A DNA stretch of 64,000 nucleotides from NCBI GenBank assembly GCA_020002185.1, contig CM034532.1, positions 49,849,349 through 49,913,348 on the forward strand. The letters run 5' to 3'. The DNA comes from Paraescarpia echinospica. Lineage: Eukaryota > Annelida > Polychaeta > Sabellida > Siboglinidae. The translations under genes and the position numbers were made by a program. Under the pieces are notes generated by a model. It was not told where the DNA came from. It worked only from the letters and a program-made list of their open reading frames with translations, and searched no databases. Below are positions 10,620 through 20,372 of this stretch, piece by piece. Numbering within the stretch: the stretch's first letter is position 1; each line of letters starts with the position of its first letter.

Positions 10620-13463
10620 ATTCGTTTAGAGCTGCTGTTCTGAACACCCGGTCTGCGTGTGAGCTTGATAAATGTCAACAAATCCGGGATCTGATAACTG
10701 AAAACAAACTAGACATATGCTCGCTTACGGAAACCTGGATCAGGCCATCGCATATTGCCGTAAAGGTAGTGGTGCCACCTGGATACGCTATGAAACACCG
10801 CGAACTGAGGCGGAGGCGACGCCATTATCTTCCGTGAATCCATCTCAGTAACTGTAATGAAGCACAACAACTACACTTCCATGGAATATATCAACTGCTT
10901 AGTCAAAGTTGGCCTCGAACTGTTGCGATTTGTAACAGTGTATAGACCTCCACCAAAACCGAAATCACCAAATGTTCCAGTATTTCTGAGGGAGTTTGCC
11001 GATCTCCTCGATGAACTCGTACTTATATCAGGTCAGCTGCTACTCGTTGGGGACCTGAACTTTCACTTTGACAATCCCACCAGTGCACATACCAAACCAA
11101 TTATAGACCTTCTCTCCGCAACAAACCACCAACAACACTTTGCCCAGGCAACTCATGAGAAAGGTCACCTCCTCGATGTTATCATAACGAGATGTGGTGA
11201 GCTGCTTGTCGAAGATGTCACATGTGATAATTCTGTCAAGTCTGACTTCTCCGCCGTTATCTTTACGGTGCCTATCACAACTACAGTCCCACCAAAGAGA
11301 ACAATGACTGTGCGTAAGTTGAAAACTATCAACCATCAGAAAATCAGCCATGACATTACTTGCTCTGATCTGACTGTTCAGCAAGCCAGCGAATCGGCAG
11401 CAGCGGCATTTTCTCGTTACAACAATACTTTGTTTTCAAAACTCGACCAACAAGCTCCTGTTAGAGAGTGCACCATCACCGTGAAGAACAACGTGCCATG
11501 GTACAATGCGGACATCAAAGTTGCAAAAGCTAAACGTAAGCGGCTTGAACATCAATACAGGAGGACACAATTAATAGTGCACTGAGACATGTACAGCAAA
11601 GAAACAAAGTCAACAACATGTGCGCTGACGATAAAATCCAGTGTATTCGCACCACACTACAAGCGCCAGATGTCCATGATGTGAGTACCGACTTTGTGAG
11701 CATAGATCACTCTGTCACAGAATGTCATCTCTCTACTTTCGTGCCTGTCACACAAGAAGAAACCGCGCAACTACTGAGCAAGTCATCATCGAAGACTTGC
11801 AAACTTGACCCGATGCCTTCAAACTTGGTAAAAGAGTGCCTTGATGTCATGACAACGCCTATTATGAATATGATCAACAAGTGTTTGCTGGAAGGAATGC
11901 CTGATGAAATGAAAGTTGCTGTCATCACACCCATATTGAAAAAGGCAAGTCTTGATAGTGAAATTTTGAAAAGCTATCGGCCTATTTCTAACATGTGCTT
12001 CTTATCAAAGTTAGTCGAGAGGATTGTAGCAAATCGGTTGATTGCACACATGCGTGAAAACAACCTGTATATGCCGTTGCAATCAGCCTAACGACAGGAC
12101 TGTAGTACTGAAACTGCGCTTCTGCACGTGCATGACAATGTGATTCGGTGCTTGGACGAACGCAAAGGTGTGGTGCTGCTGCTAATTGATCTGAGCGCAG
12201 CATTTGATACAATTGACCATACCATTCTTTTAAACACACTGAGCAATACCATCAGCGTCGACGATCACTGTTTGTCATGGTTCGCTGCCTACTTACAACA
12301 CAGACAGTACACGGTGTTGATTGCCGGTGAGCAGTCTAAACCTCACAGACTGACCTGCTGTGTCCCGCAGGGGTCAGTTCTTGGACCATTACTGTTCACT
12401 ATATATATGACTCCTCTCACGTCGCTACTCAACCACCATGGCATGGCTTACCATCTATATGCCGATGACATCCAACTTTTCCAAGAATTTAGCCTGAGTG
12501 ATAATATTTCACCCGACATTGCCATCACGAAAATAGAACTCTGTGTTGCCAGTATCCGTCAATGGGTGAAAACCAACATGCTAAAACTCAATGATGACAA
12601 AACGGAGATTATTATCATCCAACCGAAATCAGCAACCGAAAATGTTCTTCCTGACGGTGTAACTATCGGAAACGTGCGCGTGTCACCCAACACACACGCC
12701 ATAAATTTGGGGGTGACCTTTGATTCTAATATGTCCCTTGAGCGACACGTAACTAACATTTGTAGAAATGCGTATTACCACCTCCATAGCTTTGGACGCA
12801 TTCGTCGATACTTAAACAAAGAACACACAAAACAACTTGTGCATGCGCTAGTCACTTCGCGAATTGGCTGCTGTAATAGTCTTCTTAATGGATTGCCAGC
12901 GACAGTAATAGGGAAACTACAACGTGTCCAAAATGCATGTGCTCGTATCATAACGATGCGGTCGAAACGAGACCATGTCACGCCCATGCTGTTGGAGCTG
13001 CACTGGCTTCCTGTGAAGAGTCGCATTATTTTCAAGGCCCTAATTCTCACTTTCAAATGCCTTCATGTGCTTGCACCTTCATATCTATCAGCACTTTTCT
13101 CTCCGTATCGCCCAACACGCTGTCTACGCTCCTCCGATCAGCTATTCCTTAAACAACCCACTACCCGAACTAAAATCTGCGAACGAGCATTCTCTTGTGC
13201 AGTTCCAAGAGCATGGAATCAACTACCACTCACAGTGCGCCAATGCACTAGTGTCAATCAGTTTAAAGTGGCACTGAAGACGTATCTTTTCACAAATTAT
13301 TTTAACTTTCGGTGATCGATGATCATAATTATTTATACCTTTATTTTAATTAATTTAGTATTATAATTAATATATTTTATTGTTTTAATGGCTTGCATAA
13401 CTGTGTTTATTTATATATTTTAAGACAGTATAGTTGATTTTACTTAGTAGTAATGATTGCATA
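10620..13463 (+). mobile_element. CR1-like LINE, nearly full length (endonuclease + reverse transcriptase)
   Basis: The endonuclease starts in decayed codons near 10620 (DICSLTETWIRPS at about 10700) and is open from 10857 to 11585 (VTVYRPPPKP, LLLVGDLNFHFD, LLDVIITRCG). A frameshift near 11600 leads to the reverse transcriptase: SYRPISNMCFLSKLVERIV, a nonsense codon TAA at 12089-12091, then LLLIDLSAAFDTIDHTIL, CVPQGSVLGPLLF and YHLYADDIQLF (motif C intact). The thumb and carboxy end follow (ELHWLPVKSRI, RAFSCAVPRAWNQLPL) to the stop at 13313-13315. Only one nonsense codon and about two frameshifts break it, so this is one of the better preserved LINEs here. Its 3' UTR is split by another LINE at 13464. 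Confidence 0.88.
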
Positions 13464-14120
13464 TCTGACACAACAACCTGTCATGATTAACAATCATGCA
13501 CTCGAATATGTGAACAAGTTCACCTACCTGGGCAGCATCATCAGTCTCCAAGGAGGTGCAGAAGAAGACATTAAAATACGATTGGGAAAAGCCAGGTCAG
13601 CATTTGCAAATCTTCAACGGGTATGGAAATCCACAGTATACTCCAGAAAAACAAAACTAAGAATCTACAAGAGCAATGTCCTCTCTGTGCTCCTGTACGG
13701 CTCAGAGTGCTGGCGCATGACACAGCAAGACACCAATAGACTCTCCAGCTTCCACAACACCTGCCCAAGGAAGATAACGAAACTATACTGGCCCGAGACC
13801 ATTTCCAACACAAGACTCCACCAAGCAACAAAACAACAACAGAACTGCCTCACCCTAAAAAAGAGGAGGTGGACATGGCTCGGCCATGTCTACAGGATGG
13901 GCAGCTACATTCCAGCAAAGACAGCATTGACCTGGACGCCAGAAGGAAATAGGAAACGAGGCAGACCGAAAACAACTTGGCGACGAACAATTGAAGAAGA
14001 ACTAAAGAATGCTGGGCTGACCTGGGGCACAGCAGCAAGGAAAACTCAAGACAGAGGGGTCTGGCGAGATCTTGTGCGAGCCTTATGTGCCACACGGCAC
14101 GAAGAGGATAAGTAAGTAAG
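13464..14120 (+). mobile_element. 5'-truncated LINE in the CR1 3' UTR, 13-bp target duplication
   Basis: TAATGATTGCATA occurs at 13451-13463 and again at 14121-14133, bracketing 657 bp. Inside is an open frame (13453-14115) for the carboxy end of a reverse transcriptase: KFTYLGSIISLQGGAEEDI, YGSECWRMT, RRWTWLGHVYRMG, RKRGRPKTTWRRTIEEEL and a final ALCATRHEEDK. It ends in an AAGTAAGTAAG tail, as expected for target-primed integration. The absence of stops suggests a recent insertion. Confidence 0.85.
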
Positions 14121-14277
14121 TAATGATTGCATAGTATTTTTAAACTATATATCCTATGATGTTATTCATTTATTTATTTGCATTAACCATTGTAAAGCGC
14201 CCCAGAACAATTATTTGGATGGGGCGCTATATAAGAAATAAATAATAATAATTATTATTATTATTTCCATTCCAATG
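14121..14277 (+). mobile_element. 3' terminus of the CR1-like LINE with stem-loop
   Basis: The CR1-like 3' UTR resumes after the nested insertion. AAGCGCCCCA (about 14195) pairs with TGGGGCGCTA (about 14219) across a 15-nt loop, then a TAATAATAATTATTATTA tail ends the element. A 3' stem-loop before a short repeat tail is typical of LINE recognition ends. Confidence 0.7.
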
Positions 14278-14760
14278 CTAATTACCTGAACATATCGGTC
14301 CCTGACAGGCTGTTCCACTCACAAACAATGCTCGCGCAACATCAGCAGACGTCAAGTGGATAATCAACAGCAACATACGTCAAAATGTGTAATAGAACCT
14401 CAGCTTTGTCTTTAGCTGGATGAATTTTGATATAGATTATACTCATCATGGACAGTTAAATATTCTTGAAGACATTCAGTGCAAACCTGGTTTTACAAAT
14501 GTCACAATATATGTTAAATAATCTAATATTTTATTAAACCTTTCTAATTTTAAAGTTGCGAAGAACAGTATTTTAACTTTTCGTACATCATTTATTTTAA
14601 CATGTTTCGATAAATTTCATCTGAAGGTTTTACTACATAGTCAAAGTGTTCAAAATCAATAAACACTGGTTTCTATTAGATGTGCAATTTGTCGATAAAA
14701 TGTATTGTGTATATAAACTGCAAATCGGCTAGTTAAAATTGTGTTCTATATTATCCACAG
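14278..14760. other. No gene seen; intron-like
   Basis: AT-rich, no open frame with recognisable content. Ends in TATTATCCACAG, a usable acceptor for the mini-exon that follows. Confidence 0.4.
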
Positions 14761-14794
14761 TCGAAAGCCATACGAGCAGCCACGTGATCTTCAG
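14761..14794 (+). CDS. Possible 34-nt cytoplasmic mini-exon after the transmembrane exon
   Basis: Acceptor TATTATCCACAG and donor-like CAG/GTGTGA flank 34 nt. The transmembrane exon at 10046-10184 exits with 2 nt, and this exon supplies the missing 1 nt, giving SRKPYEQPRDLQ, a basic stop-transfer stretch. Support is only phase, splice signals and plausible composition. Without splicing at GTGTGA the frame would end two codons later. Confidence 0.25.
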
Positions 14795-15009
14795 GTGTGA
14801 CAACAATTGTCATAATATGACAATGACTGTTACAGTTTTAGATAAGCGCCCAATGCTAGATTTTATTAGTATTTTATTTTATTTTGTACACGCACACACA
14901 CACACATACACACACATTTCCGCGGGTGTGCGTGGCTATATATTAGTAAATATGTATGTAAATATTGTTTTTCCATTTTTATTTCCTTGCCCAAAGCCAA
15001 CAATAATCA
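14795..15009. other. Spacer with a short CA/TACA microsatellite
   Basis: Contains an ACACAC/TACACACAC run at about 14889-14918. No gene is supported. The last five bases AATCA (15005-15009) are the left target duplication of the LTR element. Confidence 0.5.
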
Positions 15010-15235
15010 TGTGGCGATGTCATTTAAATTTAGTATAATCGCTAGGTAGCGCTACTGTATTTCTATGTTCCCACTAACTTGGCATCGAATAGACAGAGGA
15101 CAACATTACGTAATGTCAGGAGTCCTTGACCGAGCCTCGTGTAGCGGGTCTGCATGGAGATGTTCAAATAAACCATTCGTCTTTATAAAACACGCGTCCG
15201 AAGTTACGTTATATATATAACAACGAAACGATACA
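15010..15235 (+). repeat. 5' LTR
   Basis: Begins TGTGGCGATGTC and ends GATACA (TG...CA). It contains an AATAAA (about 15168) and TTTATAAAA (about 15182). It matches the 3' LTR at all but one base (G/A at about 15143) apart from a 2-bp indel. Confidence 0.95.
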
Positions 15236-15252
15236 TGGTGTCAGATGTCCCG
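15236..15252 (+). other. Primer-binding site, tRNA-Leu type
   Basis: TGGTGTCAGATGTCCCG starts directly after the LTR. Its first ten bases TGGTGTCAGA are complementary to the 3' end of a metazoan tRNA-Leu (ending TCTGACACCA). Confidence 0.7.
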
Positions 15253-15513
15253 TCATATCGTCGGTTAACGGACCAGGATCAGCATGTGTTATTGACGAAC
15301 TTTGCATTGAAGCACGCAGCTTGCAAAAGTGAACTTTGAACATTTTCGCCGTGACTGTGAAATCACGCCGACTGACAGTGCAATGCAGACATCGCGGTAG
15401 GTTTGTCGAGCGTTGTTGTGACTCGTGCGACAACCAAAGGTACGTGACCTTTTGATTCTACTACAACACAGACTGTACAGCATGGCCGAGTCAAACACAG
15501 CCGACACTACCGG

Positions 15514-16944
15514 GTGTGGGGCAAGTGCAACGGTGATGTTGATACCCCCGCAAACATACCACCCCCGCGACCATTGATTATGGACAATAATCTGGCCACA
15601 AACTGGAAGCAATGGCGTAAAATATGGCAGCGCTATGAAATAGCTACTGGCATATATAAGCAAGAAGGCTTAATTCGCGTCGCCACACTTCTGTCTGTGA
15701 TAGGAGAGGATGCGGCGAAAGTGTATGACACATTCACTTGGGTGGACAGTCAAAATGAACAGTGTGTAACCGATGTGCTAGCGCAGTTTGATAGATATTG
15801 TGAGCCACGCACACAAGTGATCTACGAACGGTATCGGTTTAACAACCGGAACCAGGCGGTCGACGAAACGATATCAGCTTACGTCACGGATCTACGAACC
15901 ATCGCGAAGAACTGTGCACATGAAGACATCACACCAGACGAGATCATCCGCGATCGGCTTGTGTTGGGTTTGCGTGACGACAAGATGCGTGAGCGGCTGT
16001 TGCGCATGAATGACCTTACCCTGGAGAAAGCCATCGACATCTGCAAGGCAGCCGAGCAAACGAGTGCTCAGCTGCAGGTTATGCACGGTGCCACGCAGGA
16101 TGTCAGCTTCGTCAGGAAACGGCAGACGCGACAAGCAGCCAGCACACCACACAACCGCACACAGCAAAGGTTCACCACACCGAAGCCAAGAGCACCAACG
16201 GAGCAGCATCAACAAGACTGCAAGTACTGTGGACGCCGCCATGCTAAAAGAGAGTGCCCCGCATACGGCCAAACGTGCCGTAAGTGCGGAAAGAAGAACC
16301 ATTTCCAGCTCAAGTGCAGGGCGACGGCGTCAACCGTCCGCACGACCAAGGAAATCTTCTACGTCGGTCTTGTTGGAGACAGAGCGTCGAAGGCAGTCAT
16401 CACAGTGGAAGTTGGATCTCGGAGACCAAGTAGCCGGGTTCTGTTCCAAATGGACACTGGAGCAGAATGCAACGTGCTTCCACGAGAGACGTACTGCAGA
16501 GCGACAAGGGACCGCCAAATGAAGAAGCTGCAACACTGTACCCACAAGTACATCAGGACGTACACTGGAGAAAAGTACCAGATACTTGGTTGGGTGACAC
16601 TTCCGGTATGGCGACAAGGCAAACAAAGCAATTTGACCTTCAACATCACGAACGATGACTTTATGCCACTGTTGTCATTGAAGACCTGCACAGAGATGGG
16701 TTTCGTGACGATCAACGACAGCGACAGAAACGTGCACGCAGTGAGCGACACGTCAGGAACGAGCGTGTCGTCAGGCTACAGTGACAGTCCACATCCAGCC
16801 CCACGATCATCGCTGAGGAAAGCGGTGCGAGCAGCAGTGAAAGAAAAAACGATCTACTCACAGAGTTTAAAGATGTCTTTGAAGGTCTGGGCGAGCTGCC
16901 TGGCGAATACCACATTGTCACAGACGAGAGTGTTGCACCCGTGA
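15514..16944 (+). pseudogene. Retrotransposon gag and protease
   Basis: Capsid-like region at about 15540-16080 (MDNNLATNWKQWRKIWQRY; VYDTFTWVD; AVDETISAYVTDLR; RDRLVLGLRD), which packages the element RNA. Two CCHC-type zinc knuckles follow (CKYCGRRHAKREC and CRKCGKKNHFQLKC, about 16220-16315). An aspartic protease with active site MDTGAECNVLP lies at about 16450-16480. The frame begins without a clear ATG: the ATG at 15483 is in another frame, and MDNN at 15580 is a possible internal start. Near 16845, in a run of six A, the frame leaves the pol sequence, which continues one base back; the zero frame then ends at TGA 16942. Confidence 0.85.
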
Positions 16945-18204
16945 TACACCCACCTCGTCGTGTGCCAGTGCCGTTGAGAGCGAGAATCAAGGAGAAACTT
17001 GATGAGATGGTGCAGCTAGGAATCATCAAGCCAGTCACCGAGCCTACAGCTTGGGTGTCGAGCATGCTTGTTGTCGTCAAGCCCGATAAGTTGAGGATCT
17101 GTATCGACCCAAGAGACTTAAACCGAACGATCTGTCCAGATGCCGACGATCGAGGAGATCGCGACACGTCTGACTGATGCAAAGAAGTTCAGCGTATTCG
17201 ATGCCAAGGAGGGATTCTGGCAGAAGCGTCTGGACGAGGAGTCGAGCTTCAAAACGACTTTCAACTCGCCCTTTGGAAGGTTTCGTTGGACACGTATGCC
17301 TTTCGGAATAAGCTCAGCGCCGGGAGTCTGGCAGAGAACGATGCACGAATTCGTTGAAGACCTTGACGGAATAGAGGTAATCGCAGACGATTTTCTAATA
17401 GCGGGATTCGGCAAGACGGAGCAAGAGGTAAATCAGAGTCTAGAAGACAATGAGCGCGCATTCTTCGAGAAGTGCCGAGCATGGAAGCTGAAGCTGAACC
17501 GCAGCAAAGTGAAGCGAGGACAAGCAAGCGTCCCCTTCATGGGTCACATACTGACGCCGGACGGCCTGAAACCCGATCCAACGAAGATATCGGCAATCAG
17601 AGAGATGCCGGAGCCAGGCGATGTGACCGCTCTGAAGAGATTTCTAGGCATGGTGAACTACTTGTCTAAGTACCTGCCACGACTCTCGGAGATGACTGAA
17701 CCTCTGAGGAGACTTGATGTCAAAGACGCAGAGTTCAACTGGACAAACTCGCACACAGCAGCGATTGATGCCATTAAGCAGCTTGTCACCAAAGCACCAG
17801 TATTGCGCTACTATGACGTCAAGCAACCGGTCACGATCCAGTGTGATTCGAGCGAACGTGGTCTGGGAGCCGTGTTAATGCAGAACGGACAGCCAGTCTC
17901 GTACGCTTCGCGGGCTCTGACTGACACAGAGACACGTTATGCCCAAATAGAGAAAGAACTTTTAGCAATCGTGTGGTCGTGTGACAAGTTCGATCAGTAC
18001 ATCTATGGGCGAGACGTGGTCACCATTGAAACAGATCACGAACTGCAGAAGACAGTATTCAAGAAAGAGATTAACAAGTCACCGAAGAGGCTACAGCGCA
18101 TGTGTCTCGCTGTACAGAAGTACAACCTAGATGTACAGTACAAGCGAGGTCCACTAATGTATATCGCCGACACGCTCAGCCGCGCCTACAGAGACACAAC
18201 ATAG
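16846..18204 (+). pseudogene. Retrotransposon reverse transcriptase and RNase H
   Basis: The first part (to 17177) lies one base back from gag: VIHPPRRVPVPLRARIKEKL, GIIKPVTEPTAWVSSML, KLRICIDPRDLN. A small deletion with frameshift near 17130 removes a few residues before PTIEEIATRL. The rest (17140-18204) has FGRFRWTRMPFGISSAPGVW and the catalytic box EVIADDFLIAGFG (ADD, in place of the more usual VDD). RNase H shows CDSSERGLGAVL, YAQIEKELLAIVW and ETDHELQKTV, giving the D-E-D residues. It ends in an in-frame TAG at 18202-18204 just before the integrase. Confidence 0.9.
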
Positions 18205-19653
18205 GGCGGCCAGCATGAGAACTGTGAGATTCGCGCACTAGAATCAGTGAGCCACGAGAACATCTCGGTAAACAAGACGAAACGAGACGAGTTCAGGGAG
18301 AAAGTGGCCGCAGACGAAGAAACTCAGGCGCAGATCAAGATCATACGACAGGGATGGCCTGCGAGAAGAGAATGTCCGCAAGCAGCATCGCCATATTATG
18401 ACGAGCGCAGCAGCCTGGTTGAAGCCGAAGGACTAGTGTTTCGAGGCGAGCAGCTGGTCGTACCGAGGTCACTGAGAAAGGATATGCTGCAGCAGATACA
18501 CAGCAGCCACATTGGAATGGGAGGATGCGTTCGACGAGCCAGAGAAGTGCTGTACTGGCCGGGGATTAGTGCTGACGTCAGAGACTATGTGTCCAGATGC
18601 AGCACTTGTCAGACATTCACGCCACAGCAGTGTCGTGAGCCCCTACACCCACACGAACTGCCATCTCGTCCGTGGGAGAAGTTAGGAAGAGATCTGTTCG
18701 AGTTCAACGGACAGTCGTTCATCATCATAGTCGATTACTGGTCCAACTACTTCGAGGTAGCGGAGTTACACAAGAAAACGTCACGGTCTGTAATAAACCA
18801 GTTAAAAGTGCAATTCGCTCGACATGGAATACCTTCTCTTTTGATGACAGACAACGGACCGGAATTCGCAAGTGAAGACTTCAAGGAATTTGTGAAACTA
18901 TGGAAGATCAAGCACATCACTTCTAGCCCGAGGTTTCCACAATCGAACGGCAAAGCGGAAAACGCGGTGAAGACGTGTAAAGCACTCTTCAAGAAAGCAC
19001 GAGAAGACCACAAAGATCCACTGCTAGCGCTGCTAGACTGGAGGAACACCCCGAGCGAGTATATCGGAACATCGCCGGTACAACGGCTGATGGGAAGGCA
19101 TACAAGGACCCTCCTGCCGACAACTGAGGAGCTATTACGCCTAGCGATACCACCTTCAACAGAAGAGAAGCTGGCCTCACAGAAGGAAGCTCAGACAAAA
19201 CACTACAACCGAGGCACGAAGAAGCTCACGGAGCTACACGCTGGTGACAACATCCGAATGAGGTTACCAGGTGATCGACGCTGGTCACTGGGGCTTTGTC
19301 GCCGTGTGCTGGGACACAGATCCTACGAGGTTGAGGTGAACGGCGCGCGCTACCGTCGCAACCGTCGTCAACTGCGGTCGACAGCTGAACTGCCAAACAT
19401 GGACACGGCTATTGATGACATCGAGTCGACGCATCAGGACGAGCCACTTCAGCGAAACCAGACGACCGAACCAGCTGACGTGCACTGCGGTCCGGAGTCA
19501 TACAGCACGCTGCCACGACCCGTGCCGGCACCACGACGTCCCATCCGAGACGGCCCAGGGACACCAAACCAACCCACTCCACCTATACCGATGCTACGAA
19601 GATCTACTCGAGATAGAGTTAACCCCAAGTGGCATGTAGACTACGAACTGTAG
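18205..19653 (+). pseudogene. Retrotransposon integrase and carboxy tail
   Basis: In the same frame as the RNase H, separated only by the TAG at 18202. The zinc-binding HHCC region reads HSSHIGMGGCVRRAREVLYW then RCSTCQTF (about 18500-18620). The DDE core gives IIIVDYWSNYFEV (D), LMTDNGPEF (D) and FPQSNGKAENAVK (E) at about 18720-18970. A chromatin-binding-type tail follows (LHAGDNIRMRLPGDRRWSLG; YRRNRRQLRS) and ends RRSTRDRVNPKWHVDYEL. It joins element cDNA to host DNA. All visible catalytic residues are intact. Confidence 0.92.
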
Positions 19654-19767
19654 GTGTTATACATTTGTTACCGTTTATTACACTTTACGGACTGTAGCAA
19701 GTATAGCAAGTATTCACAGTATACTTCAAGGACACTTACTTAATGTCTAGTACATGCGTACATTGTT

Positions 19768-19778
19768 GAGAAAGGAGA
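19768..19778 (+). other. Polypurine tract
   Basis: GAGAAAGGAGA directly precedes the 3' LTR, the expected site of plus-strand priming. Confidence 0.85.
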
Positions 19779-20006
19779 TGTGGCGATATGTCATTTAAAT
19801 TTAGTATAATCGCTAGGTAGCGCTACTGTATTTCTATGTTCCCACTAACTTGGCATCGAATAGACAGAGGACAACATTACGTAATGTCAGGAGTCCTTGA
19901 CCGAGCCTCGTGTAACGGGTCTGCATGGAGATGTTCAAATAAACCATTCGTCTTTATAAAACACGCGTCCGAAGTTACGTTATATATATAACAACGAAAC
20001 GATACA
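19779..20006 (+). repeat. 3' LTR
   Basis: Begins TGTGGCGATATGTC and ends GATACA. It is followed directly by AATCA (20007-20011), the right target duplication, which is also the first five bases of the tandem array. Confidence 0.95.
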
Positions 20007-20372
20007 AATCACTTGTCACTTCTCGACACAGGAACACGTGCAAAGGTCCGTGGACGGCAGGCCAGCTAATCACTTGTCATTTCTCGACACAGGAACCCGT
20101 GCAAAGGTCCGTGCACGGCGGGCCAGCTAATCACTTGTCACGTCTCGACACAGGAACACGTGCAAAGGTCCGTGCACGGCAGGCCAGCTAACCACTTGTC
20201 ACTTCTCGACACAGGAACACATGCAAAGGTCCGTGCACGGCAGGCCAGCTAACCACTTGTCACTTCTCGACACAGGAACACGTGCAAAGGTCCGTGCACG
20301 GCAGGCCACCTAATCACTTGTCATTTCTTAACACAGGAACACGTGCAAAGGTCCGTGCACGGCAGGCCAGCT
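20007..20372. repeat. 61-bp minisatellite, six units
   Basis: Six consecutive 61-bp units, each starting AATCACTTGTCA or AACCACTTGTCA and ending GGCAGGCCAGCT, differ by only a few bases. On the minus strand each unit reads AGLPCTDLCTCSCVEK then stop, the carboxy end of the gene at 20326-22365. The array is therefore an amplification of that gene's 3' end. The LTR element sits exactly at the left edge of the array. Confidence 0.95.

Larger units (their letters stand above)
15010..20006 (+). mobile_element. Complete Ty3/mdg4-type LTR retrotransposon (Steamer-like size and primer site)
   Basis: A 4,997-bp element with 226/228-bp LTRs, primer-binding site, gag, protease, reverse transcriptase, RNase H, integrase and polypurine tract in the Ty3 order (RT before integrase). 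The 5-bp target duplication AATCA is at 15005-15009 and 20007-20011. The two LTRs differ by one substitution and one 2-bp indel, so insertion is recent. Total length, tRNA-Leu-like primer site and 5-bp duplication resemble the Steamer group of bivalve elements; that link is from general knowledge, not from an alignment. At least two frameshifts and one stop break the coding region. Confidence 0.93.
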
